Assembly: GCA_011390435.1 (NCBI GenBank) | Contig: JAABSK010000157.1 | Span: 1-6,673 of the forward strand | DNA from: Desulfobacteraceae bacterium | Lineage (GTDB): Bacteria > Desulfobacterota > Desulfobacteria > Desulfobacterales > Desulfobacteraceae | Direction: 5' to 3' | DNA length: 6,673 nt | In this document: in pieces, positions 1-5,794 of the stretch | How the letters are laid out: the number at the start of each line of letters is the position of its first letter | Numbering within the stretch: the stretch's first letter is position 1 | Position numbers and translations under genes: made by a program | Notes under the pieces: model-generated | What the model saw: only the letters and a program-made list of their open reading frames with translations | What the model was told of the DNA's origin: nothing | The model's database searches: none

Positions 1-9
1 TTTTTGCAT
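1..9 (-). CDS. Start of next operon gene, cut by the window edge
   Basis: An ATG on the minus strand lies at 9-7, five bases after the ptsN stop codon, and opens Met-Gln followed by an AA-starting codon (Lys or Asn) before the edge. The ribosome-binding signal is weak: a GAAGAG stretch in the last ptsN codons sits about 11 nt upstream. In related operons ptsN is followed by rapZ (RNase adapter/nucleotide-binding protein) or hprK, so one of these is a reasonable guess. Three codons cannot identify the product, and even the start codon is only a candidate. Confidence 0.3.
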
Positions 10-14
10 GGTAT

Positions 15-485
15 TTAAAACTCTTCATCCTGATCTGAAATAACACGAAAGATCTCTTCTGAAGACTGGGCAGCGATCAATCCACTTTTGAAGGCTTCCA
101 TTTTCAGCAGTTTGGAAATCTGTGCCAGAACCTTGAGATGACCACCTGTTGAGCTGTTTGAAGTCAACAGCACAAAAAAGATATGGACGGGTTTATTGTC
201 AAGAGACTCATAGGCGACCCCTTTTTTGCTTAACCCGATTCCAACAACAATCGTGTCCACTGCATCCAGTTTTCCATGGGGAATTGCAATACCACCGCCG
301 ATACCTGTACTGCCCAGCTGTTCTCTGTCCATGAGGACGGTTGTGATTTCATGTTCTGAAGCGTTTGTCGCTTTGGAAATCGCAGCAGCAAGTTCTTTAA
401 TCACACTTTTTTTATTATCTGCTTTAAGGTCGGCGACGATGGTGTCCCTGTTGATCAACTGACTGATTTTCATTGTGAGTAACAT
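15..485 (-). CDS. ptsN: PTS IIA-like nitrogen regulatory protein PtsN (EIIA-Ntr)
   Basis: This is a cytoplasmic EIIA domain of the fructose/mannitol type. It serves as the terminal phosphoryl acceptor of the nitrogen-related PTS (EI-Ntr, NPr) and regulates other proteins rather than importing sugar. The whole protein is one domain of 156 residues, normal for the family. The phosphorylated histidine is His70 in the GGIAIPHGKL motif. The N-terminal part (KISQLINRDTIVADLKADNK) is also typical. The gene overlaps the hpf stop in a TAATG junction. Start choice is uncertain: ATG at 485 has an AAAGGA only 2 nt away, while ATG at 473 (protein beginning MKISQL) fits family starts better but lies 14 nt from the same AAAGGA. 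Its place after rpoN and hpf supports the nitrogen-PTS assignment. Confidence 0.93.
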   Translation of the reverse strand: MLLTMKISQLINRDTIVADLKADNKKSVIKELAAAISKATNASEHEITTVLMDREQLGSTGIGGGIAIPHGKLDAVDTIVVGIGLSKKGVAYESLDNKPVHIFFVLLTSNSSTGGHLKVLAQISKLLKMEAFKSGLIAAQSSEEIFRVISDQDEEF

Positions 486-1027
486 TATCCTTTGGGCTGA
501 ATCAGGCCCAGTTTGCCGTTGTGGTGTTTGTACAGAACATTTACCTGTTCTGTGCGGGCATTGTTGAACACAAAAAAGGATTGCCGGCCGGAATTGAGTT
601 CAATCATGGCATCTTCAACATCCATGGGTTTATTGTCAATGGTTTCAATGCGGATATGTTCTGCAGCCAGAGGATCAGCAGCATTTTCCTGAAATTCAGG
701 AACAGCCTCGTCATCTCTGATGCTCTGCTTGTCCCGGGTCAGGTGGCGGTTGAGTTTTTCCTTGTGCTTTTTAAGCTGTGCCCGGACCTTGTCGGTAAGG
801 GTGTCAATAGACGCATACATGTTTTCCGATGCTTCTTTGGCGTGGATCTTCAGTCTGTCGCAGGTCAGGGTGATCTCTGCAATGTGCCGGATTTTTTCAA
901 TTGAAAGCACCACATGGGCTTCTGCAGGGCTTTCCAGCAGCCGGTCGAATTTCTCCAGTTTTTTGTCCACATATGTTTTCAATGGTTCTGAAGAATCCAT
1001 TTTTTTGAAGGTTACCGTTGTTTGCAT
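485..1027 (-). CDS. hpf: Ribosome hibernation promoting factor, long form (HPF/RaiA)
   Basis: HPF binds the 30S decoding region and inactivates ribosomes during slow growth. The N-terminal S30AE domain spans about residues 1-95 (VTFKKMDSSEPLKTYVDKKL, then HAKEASENMYASIDTLTDK). A charged linker follows (about 96-122), then a C-terminal domain at about 124-178 with the family pattern DAMIELNSGRQSFFVFNNAR..VNVLYK..GKLGLIQP. That C-terminal domain marks the long form, which in known cases dimerises 70S particles into 100S without a separate RMF. At 180 residues it is full length. The start is firm because a strong Shine-Dalgarno precedes it. It begins 10 nt after the rpoN stop and its stop overlaps the ptsN start by one base. 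The gene order matches E. coli, where the hpf at this position is the short form. Confidence 0.95.
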   Translation of the reverse strand: MQTTVTFKKMDSSEPLKTYVDKKLEKFDRLLESPAEAHVVLSIEKIRHIAEITLTCDRLKIHAKEASENMYASIDTLTDKVRAQLKKHKEKLNRHLTRDKQSIRDDEAVPEFQENAADPLAAEHIRIETIDNKPMDVEDAMIELNSGRQSFFVFNNARTEQVNVLYKHHNGKLGLIQPKG

Positions 1028-1032
1028 AAAAA

Positions 1033-1039
1033 CCTCCCT
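1033..1039 (-). promoter_or_regulatory. Strong ribosome binding site of hpf
   Basis: AGGGAGG on the minus strand lies five A/T bases upstream of the hpf ATG and overlaps the rpoN TAG stop (1038-1040). It is the best Shine-Dalgarno match seen in this operon and suggests that hpf is translated more strongly than rpoN from the same mRNA. Confidence 0.85.
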
Positions 1040-2480
1040 AAAGCTGTTTTCGTTTATTTGACGGAAGTATGTTCAGTACTTTTCGATATTTTGCAACCGT
1101 GCGCCGGGCAATTTCAATGTTGGACTCCTGAAGGATACTGGCCAGTTTTTCATCGCTGTACGGGTCTTTTGGATCTTCGTTTTCGATCAGAAGCCTGATT
1201 TTTTCCTTGACGCTGGCCGATGCCATGGATTCTCCGCTGGTTCGGCCAATGGATGAATTGAAAAAAAACTTGAGCTCAAAAAGGCCCTGGGGGGTGTAGG
1301 CGTATTTGTTTGTTGTTACCCGGCTGATGGTGGATTCATGCATCTGGATATCTTCTGCAATATCTTTGAGAATCAGCGGTTTTAAGTGGGCAATCCCTTT
1401 GTCGAAAAAATCTCTTTGAAACTTGAGAATACTTTCCATTACCAGGTAAATGGTTTTCTGGCGCTGGTGAATGCTTTTAATCAGCCAGGAAGCAGACTGC
1501 ATTTTTTCATTCAGATAGTTTTTGGTATCTTTCGAGATTTTCTGACCGCGGGCAATGGCATTTTTGTAAAACCGGTTAATCTTGAGTTTGGGCAGCCCGT
1601 CATCATTCATGACAATTTTGTAGTCATCTCCCATTTTATAGACATAGATATCCGGAGTGATATAGGCTGGTTCCTCTGTTGAAAACGATCTGCCGGGTTT
1701 GGGTTCCAGATATTGAATGACGTTCACCGCTGCCCGAACGTCTTCAACAGATATTTTCAAGGCTTTTGCAATTTTTTTGCTGTTTCGGTTTTCAAGATTT
1801 TTCAGGTGATGCTCAATGATTTGCGTGATGATTGCGTTTTCAATTCCAAGCTGCCGGACCTGTATCAGGAGCGTTTCCTGAAGGTTTCTTGCACAGACGC
1901 CCGGCGGATCAAATCCCTGAAGAACTGACAGCACGCTTTCCACCTGATCGGTTGTGGTGTTGCAGGTCTGTGCAATTTCATCCACATCACAGCACAGATA
2001 GCCGTCCCGGTTCAGATTTCCGATAATGGTGTCGCCGATTTCCTCTTGCGCTTTGGTGAAGCCGTGAAGCATCAGCTGCCACAGCAGATGATCCTTCAGC
2101 GTTTTTTTCTCTGCGGTAAATGCTTCATAGTTCGGTGCCTGGGTGCTTTCCGACTCTGTATAGGTTTTCCCTGTGGAGTTGTATTCATTGATGTAATTTT
2201 CCCAGTCCGTGTCTGTTCTGACCCGGTCCTCAGTGGTGATCTCTTTGAGATTTTCTGTCCTGTCACCAGCATCGATCTGGGTTTCATCCGCAGTGATGGT
2301 CTTATCTGTCGGCTCGTCAAGTTCAGCCTCTTCCAGGGCAGGATTCTGTTCCATTTCCTGCTGGATCATTTCCGCCAGCTCCAGCCGTGACAGCTGCAGC
2401 AGTTTGATCGCCTGCTGGAGCTGAGGTGTCATGACCAGCTGCTGGGTTAAGATCAGATTCTGTTGTAATCCAAGTTCCAT
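1038..2480 (-). CDS. rpoN: RNA polymerase sigma-54 factor RpoN
   Basis: Sigma-54 directs core RNA polymerase to -24/-12 promoters and needs AAA+ enhancer-binding proteins for open-complex formation. The full architecture is visible. Region I is the Gln/Leu-rich activator-interacting segment (residues 1-50, MELGLQQNLILTQQLVMTPQ). An acidic, variable Region II covers about 50-115. The core-binding domain (about 120-300) includes GFDPPGVCARNLQETL at 189-204. A helix-turn-helix at about 368-392 (LILKDIAEDIQMHESTISRV) contacts the -12 element. The RpoN box ARRTVAKYR at 458-466 contacts the -24 element. The length of 480 is normal. The start is fixed by the conserved Region I, although no good Shine-Dalgarno precedes it. 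The ATG lies one base after the lptB stop (TAA-A-ATG), so translational coupling is likely. No missing motif is seen. Confidence 0.98.
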   Translation of the reverse strand: MELGLQQNLILTQQLVMTPQLQQAIKLLQLSRLELAEMIQQEMEQNPALEEAELDEPTDKTITADETQIDAGDRTENLKEITTEDRVRTDTDWENYINEYNSTGKTYTESESTQAPNYEAFTAEKKTLKDHLLWQLMLHGFTKAQEEIGDTIIGNLNRDGYLCCDVDEIAQTCNTTTDQVESVLSVLQGFDPPGVCARNLQETLLIQVRQLGIENAIITQIIEHHLKNLENRNSKKIAKALKISVEDVRAAVNVIQYLEPKPGRSFSTEEPAYITPDIYVYKMGDDYKIVMNDDGLPKLKINRFYKNAIARGQKISKDTKNYLNEKMQSASWLIKSIHQRQKTIYLVMESILKFQRDFFDKGIAHLKPLILKDIAEDIQMHESTISRVTTNKYAYTPQGLFELKFFFNSSIGRTSGESMASASVKEKIRLLIENEDPKDPYSDEKLASILQESNIEIARRTVAKYRKVLNILPSNKRKQL

Positions 2481-2481
2481 T

Positions 2482-3204
2482 TTACAGTTTAAAATTTTCT
2501 CCCAGATAGATTCGTTTGGCTATTTCACTTGAAATAATGGTTTCAGGATTCCCAGATTCGATGACGCTTCCTTGGCTCATAATATAGGCATCATCGCAAA
2601 CTCCCAGAGTTTCTCTCACGTTATGGTCTGATATTAAAACGCCGATTCCTTTTTTAGTCAACTGATAAATTATTTGCTGAATGTCGATCACCGCCAATGG
2701 ATCAATCCCGGCAAACGGCTCATCCAGGAGAATAAACTTGGGATCAGTGGCCAGAACACGGGAGATTTCCAGCCGCCGCCGTTCTCCTCCGGAAAGGGAG
2801 TTTGCCTTCTGGTGGCAGAGGGAAAGGATGCCCAGCTCTTTCATCAGGTCCTGTGCCTTTTGTTCGATGTCCGGTCCCTTTTGAGGCAAAAGCTCCAGTA
2901 TGGCGGTAATGTTCTGTTTAACCGTCAGCTTTTTAAAGACGCTTGACTCCTGGGGAAGGTAACCGATCCCTTTTCTGGCACGGATGTACATGGGATCATC
3001 CGTGATATTCTCCTGATGAATGAATACACTGCCGTCGTCAGGTTTGATCAACCCCACAGCCATATAAAAAGTGGTGGTTTTTCCTGCGCCGTTAGGGCCA
3101 AGAAGCCCTGTCACCTTTCCCTGTTCTACGTTCAGGCTGACGCGATCCACCACTGTTTTGCCATTGTATGTTTTGACAAGATTTTTTAGTACAAGCTGCG
3201 TCAT
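2482..3204 (-). CDS. lptB: LPS export ABC transporter ATP-binding protein LptB
   Basis: LptB is the cytoplasmic ATPase that, as a dimer with LptF and LptG, extracts LPS from the inner membrane and pushes it into the LptC-LptA bridge. All nucleotide-binding motifs are intact: Walker A GPNGAGKTT (36-44), Q-loop Gln85 in YLPQESSVF, signature LSGGERRR (137-144), Walker B FILLDEP with Glu162, and switch His194 in SDHNVRE. Phe90 follows the Q-loop, as in E. coli LptB, where this region contacts LptF/LptG. The C-terminal RIYLGENF is also characteristic of LptB and separates it from livG-type ATPases. The length of 240 is typical. The start overlaps the lptA stop in ATGA with no clear Shine-Dalgarno, which suggests coupling. 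lptF and lptG are not in this window. Confidence 0.97.
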   Translation of the reverse strand: MTQLVLKNLVKTYNGKTVVDRVSLNVEQGKVTGLLGPNGAGKTTTFYMAVGLIKPDDGSVFIHQENITDDPMYIRARKGIGYLPQESSVFKKLTVKQNITAILELLPQKGPDIEQKAQDLMKELGILSLCHQKANSLSGGERRRLEISRVLATDPKFILLDEPFAGIDPLAVIDIQQIIYQLTKKGIGVLISDHNVRETLGVCDDAYIMSQGSVIESGNPETIISSEIAKRIYLGENFKL

Positions 3205-3752
3205 CGTGATTCGTCAGCAGGCGTGTCTTCAGGGTTAAACAATGCTTCAACCCGCTGGGAACCGTCACTTTCCACAACAACCCTGTCCTGGTTCCGGAAA
3301 AGTGTGATTTTTTTTCCGGTGATAAAACTGGAGCCGGTGACCAGCCTTGGAGATGTTCCTGTCAGGATGAGGGTCTCATCAGCTGTGGAATATACCGCCT
3401 TATCTGCAAACCCCTTGCGGTTGCCTTCAGTGTATTCGACATTTCCTGTGGAAATGATTTGTTTGATACGGGTCTGGCTGTTTTCGTCAGCAGCAGGTTC
3501 ATCCATAAAGAAGATTTTCATGGAGTCAGCCAGTAAAAGGGAGTTCAGACGTCTGGCTTTGACATTCCCAATAAACTCAACCATGGATTGATCTTTCCGG
3601 GCAATCATCCGGTCAGATTCGATGTGAAGCGGTTCTTCCGGCGGTGGATCTGCGGTTTGTGATCCTGCAGGCAGAGCAGTGCAGAAAAGGAGCAAGCCCA
3701 TAAGCGTGGAAACAAAAATCAAAACAGGGCTAATTGACGTCAAAATTTTCAC
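3201..3752 (-). CDS. lptA: LPS transport periplasmic protein LptA (OstA-like)
   Basis: LptA is the periplasmic beta-jellyroll protein that oligomerises into the bridge carrying LPS from LptC to LptD. A hydrophobic N-terminal stretch (ILTSISPVLIFVSTLMGLLL) looks like a signal peptide, with likely cleavage near ALPAGS. The mature part has the OstA pattern of short strands: LHIESDRMIARKDQSMVEFIGNV, then IISTGNVEYTEGNRKGFADKAVYS, then LILTGTSPRLVTGSSFITGKKITLF. I prefer the GTG start at 3752 because AGGGGA lies 7 nt upstream (3760-3765) and the protein then begins MKILTSIS, a normal signal peptide. An ATG at 3770 in the same frame would add six residues but has a poor Shine-Dalgarno. Either way the start lies inside the end of lptC. 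Sequence identity in this family is low, so the call also leans on the lptC/lptB neighbours. Confidence 0.92.
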   Translation of the reverse strand: MKILTSISPVLIFVSTLMGLLLFCTALPAGSQTADPPPEEPLHIESDRMIARKDQSMVEFIGNVKARRLNSLLLADSMKIFFMDEPAADENSQTRIKQIISTGNVEYTEGNRKGFADKAVYSTADETLILTGTSPRLVTGSSFITGKKITLFRNQDRVVVESDGSQRVEALFNPEDTPADESR

Positions 3753-4308
3753 TGAAGGTTCCCCTGACATGTCCGGTTAAAACCGTTTCATTTTCATTAA
3801 GTCTGGTTATCATCGAATCCGCGTCAATCACTGAGTCTGCTTTTTCCAGCCTCACATGATCATTGGTGTATATTATATGTTCTTTTTTGCGATAATGCAA
3901 CTGATCAGTTCTCAGGACATAGGTTTCATGGGTCACCACCACATCTCCTGAAAAGGTCATGTCATGGGTCTGGGTGTTGAGCACCCCGTCCCGGGATGTC
4001 AGACGGACCTCGGTTTTTTCCCGGGTGAAAAAGGTAATGACCACATCTTTTAAAATGGCCTTGTCCTGGTCTTTTAGAAGGGTGGCGGACGATGCTTTCA
4101 GTGCCCATTCCGTAATCCCGTTTTTTTTGGAAATCTGCTCAAGAACATTGAGCTTCAGCGCGGACTGTGTGTCGATATCGATGCTGCCGACCTCAATGGG
4201 TTGTGACAGCCACTGATTTACCCAGAAAAAACCAAAAATCAGAAGGATGATACCGATCATCAGTCCGATCAGTGGAAGGGTTAATCTTTGTTTCAGGGTC
4301 CGGGTCAT
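3730..4308 (-). CDS. lptC: LPS export system protein LptC
   Basis: LptC is a bitopic inner-membrane protein that receives LPS from LptB2FG and passes it to LptA. One membrane helix lies at about residues 10-33 (LPLIGLMIGIILLIFGFFWV) after a short basic cytoplasmic tail; the rest is periplasmic. The family pattern W-x-LKA-xx-A followed by ILKDVVITFF is seen at about 68-94, then jellyroll strands such as DGVLNTQTHDMTFSGDVVV. At 192 residues it is the usual length. The start overlaps the kdsC stop in ATGA, without a clear Shine-Dalgarno, and the 3' end overlaps the start of lptA (23 nt from GTG 3752, 41 nt from ATG 3770). Its place between kdsC and lptA matches the order in E. coli. Confidence 0.95.
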   Translation of the reverse strand: MTRTLKQRLTLPLIGLMIGIILLIFGFFWVNQWLSQPIEVGSIDIDTQSALKLNVLEQISKKNGITEWALKASSATLLKDQDKAILKDVVITFFTREKTEVRLTSRDGVLNTQTHDMTFSGDVVVTHETYVLRTDQLHYRKKEHIIYTNDHVRLEKADSVIDADSMITRLNENETVLTGHVRGTFSENFDVN

Positions 4309-4820
4309 GACAGAAAGGAATCAACAATGCGATGCCACAACCCCTTTGCCTTGAGGATGGATTCGCAGATTTCCCGGACAGCGCCCTGGCCGCCGCGGCT
4401 CCGGGTAATGATGTCACAATGGGTTTTGACTTCACTTGCAGCGTCTGCCACACAACAGGAAAGCCCCACCCGGGTCAGTACGGGAAGATCGATCAGGTCG
4501 TCGCCAACATAGGCCATTTTTGTCGGTGAAATGCCGGTCAGTTCGGATATGGTGTCCAGAGCACGGGCTTTATCTTTTATTCCGTCAAACACCAGCGTGA
4601 TTCCCAGATTCTGGCACCGGTGTTCCAGTGCTTTGGATGAACGGCCGGTAATAATGCCCACCCCGATGCCGGTATCCATCAGCAGGCGCAATCCAAGGCC
4701 GTCTTTTGAGTTGAAGCTTTTGATCTGTTCACCAGCGTCTGTATAAACAATGCTGCTGTCGGTCAGGACACCATCAACGTCCAGAAGCAGAAGTTCAATG
4801 TCACAAAGGGGGGTTGGCAT
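4305..4820 (-). CDS. kdsC: 3-deoxy-D-manno-octulosonate 8-phosphate phosphatase KdsC
   Basis: KdsC hydrolyses KDO-8-phosphate to KDO and phosphate, the step after KdsA in LPS inner-core synthesis. It is a minimal HAD phosphatase of the tetrameric C0 class, lacking a cap domain. Motif I is LLLDVDGVLTD with nucleophile Asp14 and acid/base Asp16. The KdsC-typical FNSKDGLGL follows at about 36-44. Motif II is ITGRSS (57-62), the motif III lysine lies in GIKDK (80-84), and motif IV is YVGDDLIDLPVL with Asp107 and Asp108. The length of 171 is standard. The start lies 4 nt after the kdsA stop, with GGGA about 7 nt upstream overlapping the end of kdsA. The related CMP-Neu5Ac-linked YrbI-like phosphatases share these motifs, but the kdsA and lptC neighbours favour KdsC. 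Confidence 0.96.
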   Translation of the reverse strand: MPTPLCDIELLLLDVDGVLTDSSIVYTDAGEQIKSFNSKDGLGLRLLMDTGIGVGIITGRSSKALEHRCQNLGITLVFDGIKDKARALDTISELTGISPTKMAYVGDDLIDLPVLTRVGLSCCVADAASEVKTHCDIITRSRGGQGAVREICESILKAKGLWHRIVDSFLS

Positions 4821-4824
4821 TGGT

Positions 4825-5637
4825 TTATCCCACAGCCTGCTTGATTTTCAGTAATGTGGATAAAAACGGTGCCATGTCATCCAGTGCCATGGAGTTGGGG
4901 CCGTCACACAGAGCAGTTTTTGGATCAGGGTGGGTTTCAATGAACAAACCGTCTGCTCCGGCGGCAATGGCAGCCTTTGCAAGGGTGGGAGCAAACTGGC
5001 GTTCTCCTGATGACGAAGATTCAGCACCGCCTGGCAGCTGCACGCTGTGGGTGGCATCAAAAACAACGGGAACACCCAGTCCTTTGATGATGGGAATGGC
5101 TCTGAAATCCACCACCAGATTGTTGTATCCGAAAGATGATCCCCGTTCAGTGATGCAGATGTGGGGATTTTTTGCAGCACTTGCCTTGCTCAGGATGTTT
5201 TTGCACTCAAGGGGAGATAGAAACTGCCCTTTTTTGATATTGACCGGCTTCCCCGTGTTACAGGCTGACAGAATCAGGTCGGTCTGGCGGCATAAAAATG
5301 CCGGAATCTGGATGACATCCAGAACGCTGGCGGCTTTTTCAGCCTGATCCGGCAGGTGAATATCTGAAAGTACCCGGATGTTCAGTGCTTTTTTGACGGC
5401 GCGTAAGATATCCAGGCCCGCGTCAAATCCAGGTCCTCTGAACGACTGGATCGCGCTTCTGTTGGCTTTGTCAAAAGAGGCTTTGAATATAAAAGGGATG
5501 CCAAGTTCTTCAGTAACTGCCTTGAGATGGGCAGCGATGCGATATGTGATCTCTTCGGATTCAATGACACAGGGGCCTGCCACCAGAAAAAAAACAGGCT
5601 GCTGGGCGGCGGTCAGGGTTTCAAAAAAATTATCCAT
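4825..5637 (-). CDS. kdsA: 2-dehydro-3-deoxyphosphooctonate aldolase (KDO-8-phosphate synthase) KdsA
   Basis: KdsA condenses phosphoenolpyruvate with arabinose-5-phosphate to make KDO-8-phosphate, the first committed KDO step. It is a cytoplasmic TIM-barrel enzyme of the DAHP/KDO8P synthase family. Visible motifs are AGPCVIES (20-27), FKASFDKANRS (51-61), GxxFGYNNLVVDFRAIP, FDATHSVQLPGG and FIETHPDP. Candidate metal ligands are Cys23, His197, Glu234 and Asp245 in CDGPNSM, which places it in the metal-dependent class; the E. coli type has Asn at the Cys position. I chose ATG 5637 (270 residues): AAAAGG lies 7 nt upstream and the length fits the family. The frame is open back to a TTG at 5697, but that would overlap the likely promoter. 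It is the first gene of the operon. DAHP synthase is unlikely given the kdsC neighbour. Confidence 0.97.
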   Translation of the reverse strand: MDNFFETLTAAQQPVFFLVAGPCVIESEEITYRIAAHLKAVTEELGIPFIFKASFDKANRSAIQSFRGPGFDAGLDILRAVKKALNIRVLSDIHLPDQAEKAASVLDVIQIPAFLCRQTDLILSACNTGKPVNIKKGQFLSPLECKNILSKASAAKNPHICITERGSSFGYNNLVVDFRAIPIIKGLGVPVVFDATHSVQLPGGAESSSSGERQFAPTLAKAAIAAGADGLFIETHPDPKTALCDGPNSMALDDMAPFLSTLLKIKQAVG

Positions 5638-5644
5638 AAAAATA

Positions 5645-5650
5645 CCTTTT
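5645..5650 (-). promoter_or_regulatory. Ribosome binding site of kdsA
   Basis: AAAAGG on the minus strand ends 7 nt before ATG 5637. It decides the kdsA start in favour of this ATG over the upstream in-frame TTG at 5697, which has no comparable signal. Confidence 0.7.
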
Positions 5651-5659
5651 AGAAATAGC

Positions 5660-5671
5660 GTTGAGGTCAAC
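5660..5671. repeat. Short inverted repeat in the kdsA leader
   Basis: GTTGA-GG-TCAAC is a perfect palindrome with 5-bp arms and a 2-bp centre. It lies immediately downstream of the candidate kdsA -10 hexamer, around the expected transcription start. The size and place would suit a repressor site, but a 5-bp palindrome can arise by chance. No regulator is identified. Confidence 0.35.
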
Positions 5672-5697
5672 CTATATTTTGGGATGCCAAAAGTCAA
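5671..5697 (-). promoter_or_regulatory. Candidate sigma-70 promoter of the kdsA operon
   Basis: On the minus strand TTGACT (5697-5692) and TATAGG (5676-5671) are separated by 15 bp. The -35 matches consensus at 5 of 6, the -10 at 4 of 6, and the spacer is shorter than the ideal 17. Transcription would begin near 5664, giving a leader of about 27 nt with the kdsA ribosome binding site. The spacer is almost entirely filled by an inverted repeat. It is a sequence match only. Confidence 0.4.
5677..5692. repeat. Inverted repeat inside the candidate kdsA promoter
   Basis: TTTTGG-GATG-CCAAAA is a perfect inverted repeat with 6-bp arms and a 4-bp centre. It fills the space between the candidate -35 and -10 of kdsA and touches the last base of the -35. 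This is a classic place for an operator. It is not followed by a T-run in either direction and no gene ends here, so it is not a terminator. Confidence 0.45.
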
Positions 5698-5711
5698 GAA
5701 TACAAAATTGC

Positions 5712-5740
5712 TTGATAAGTTAACCCATAGCTGCTATTTT
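5712..5740 (+). promoter_or_regulatory. Candidate sigma-70 promoter of the M23-type gene
   Basis: TTGATA (5712-5717) and TATTTT (5735-5740) are separated by exactly 17 bp, and an extended -10 TG occurs at 5732-5733. The -35 matches consensus at 5 of 6 and the -10 at 4 of 6. Transcription would start near 5747, about 48 nt before ATG 5795. It is the best promoter match in the intergenic region. Confidence 0.5.
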
Positions 5741-5762
5741 TACTGACATTTCAGCGGTGTAT

Positions 5763-5771
5763 ATTCTAACA
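5763..5771 (-). promoter_or_regulatory. Possible upstream extended -10 for the kdsA operon
   Basis: TGTTAGAAT on the minus strand combines an extended -10 TG with TAGAAT (5 of 6 matches). The -35 region 17 bp upstream (TAAAAC) is poor, as is common for extended -10 promoters. Transcription would start near 5756 and run leftwards through the promoter of the divergent gene, giving a kdsA leader of roughly 120 nt. The evidence is weak. Confidence 0.25.
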
Positions 5772-5794
5772 TATTGAAAAGATAGGTTTTATTG

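Noticed and set aside
521..904. Open frame of 127 codons on the plus strand opposite hpf
   Set aside because: It is antisense to a well-supported hpf with a strong ribosome site; no family pattern and no ribosome site of its own were seen.
2976..2992. TGGCACG resembling a sigma-54 -24 element on the plus strand inside lptB
   Set aside because: The -12 partner reads TACA instead of TTGC, and it would be antisense within lptB.
3640..3720. Possible lipoprotein signal at the Cys in LLLFCTA of LptA
   Set aside because: Residues before the Cys (Leu-Leu-Phe) do not fit a lipobox; an ordinary signal peptide with cleavage near ALPAGS is more likely.
4614..4630. TGGCAC followed by TTCC, sigma-54-like, inside kdsC on the plus strand
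   Set aside because: The invariant GC of the -12 element is missing, and the orientation is antisense to the operon.
4814..5347. Open frame of 177 codons on the plus strand opposite kdsA and the kdsC start
   Set aside because: It lies antisense to a clearly conserved enzyme, shows no recognisable domain and has low-complexity Ser/Ala/Arg composition typical of a shadow frame.
5638..5697. Extended kdsA start at TTG 5697 giving 290 residues
   Set aside because: The extra 20 residues are not typical of KdsA, no ribosome site precedes the TTG, and the stretch coincides with the likely promoter; ATG 5637 has AAAAGG at 7 nt.
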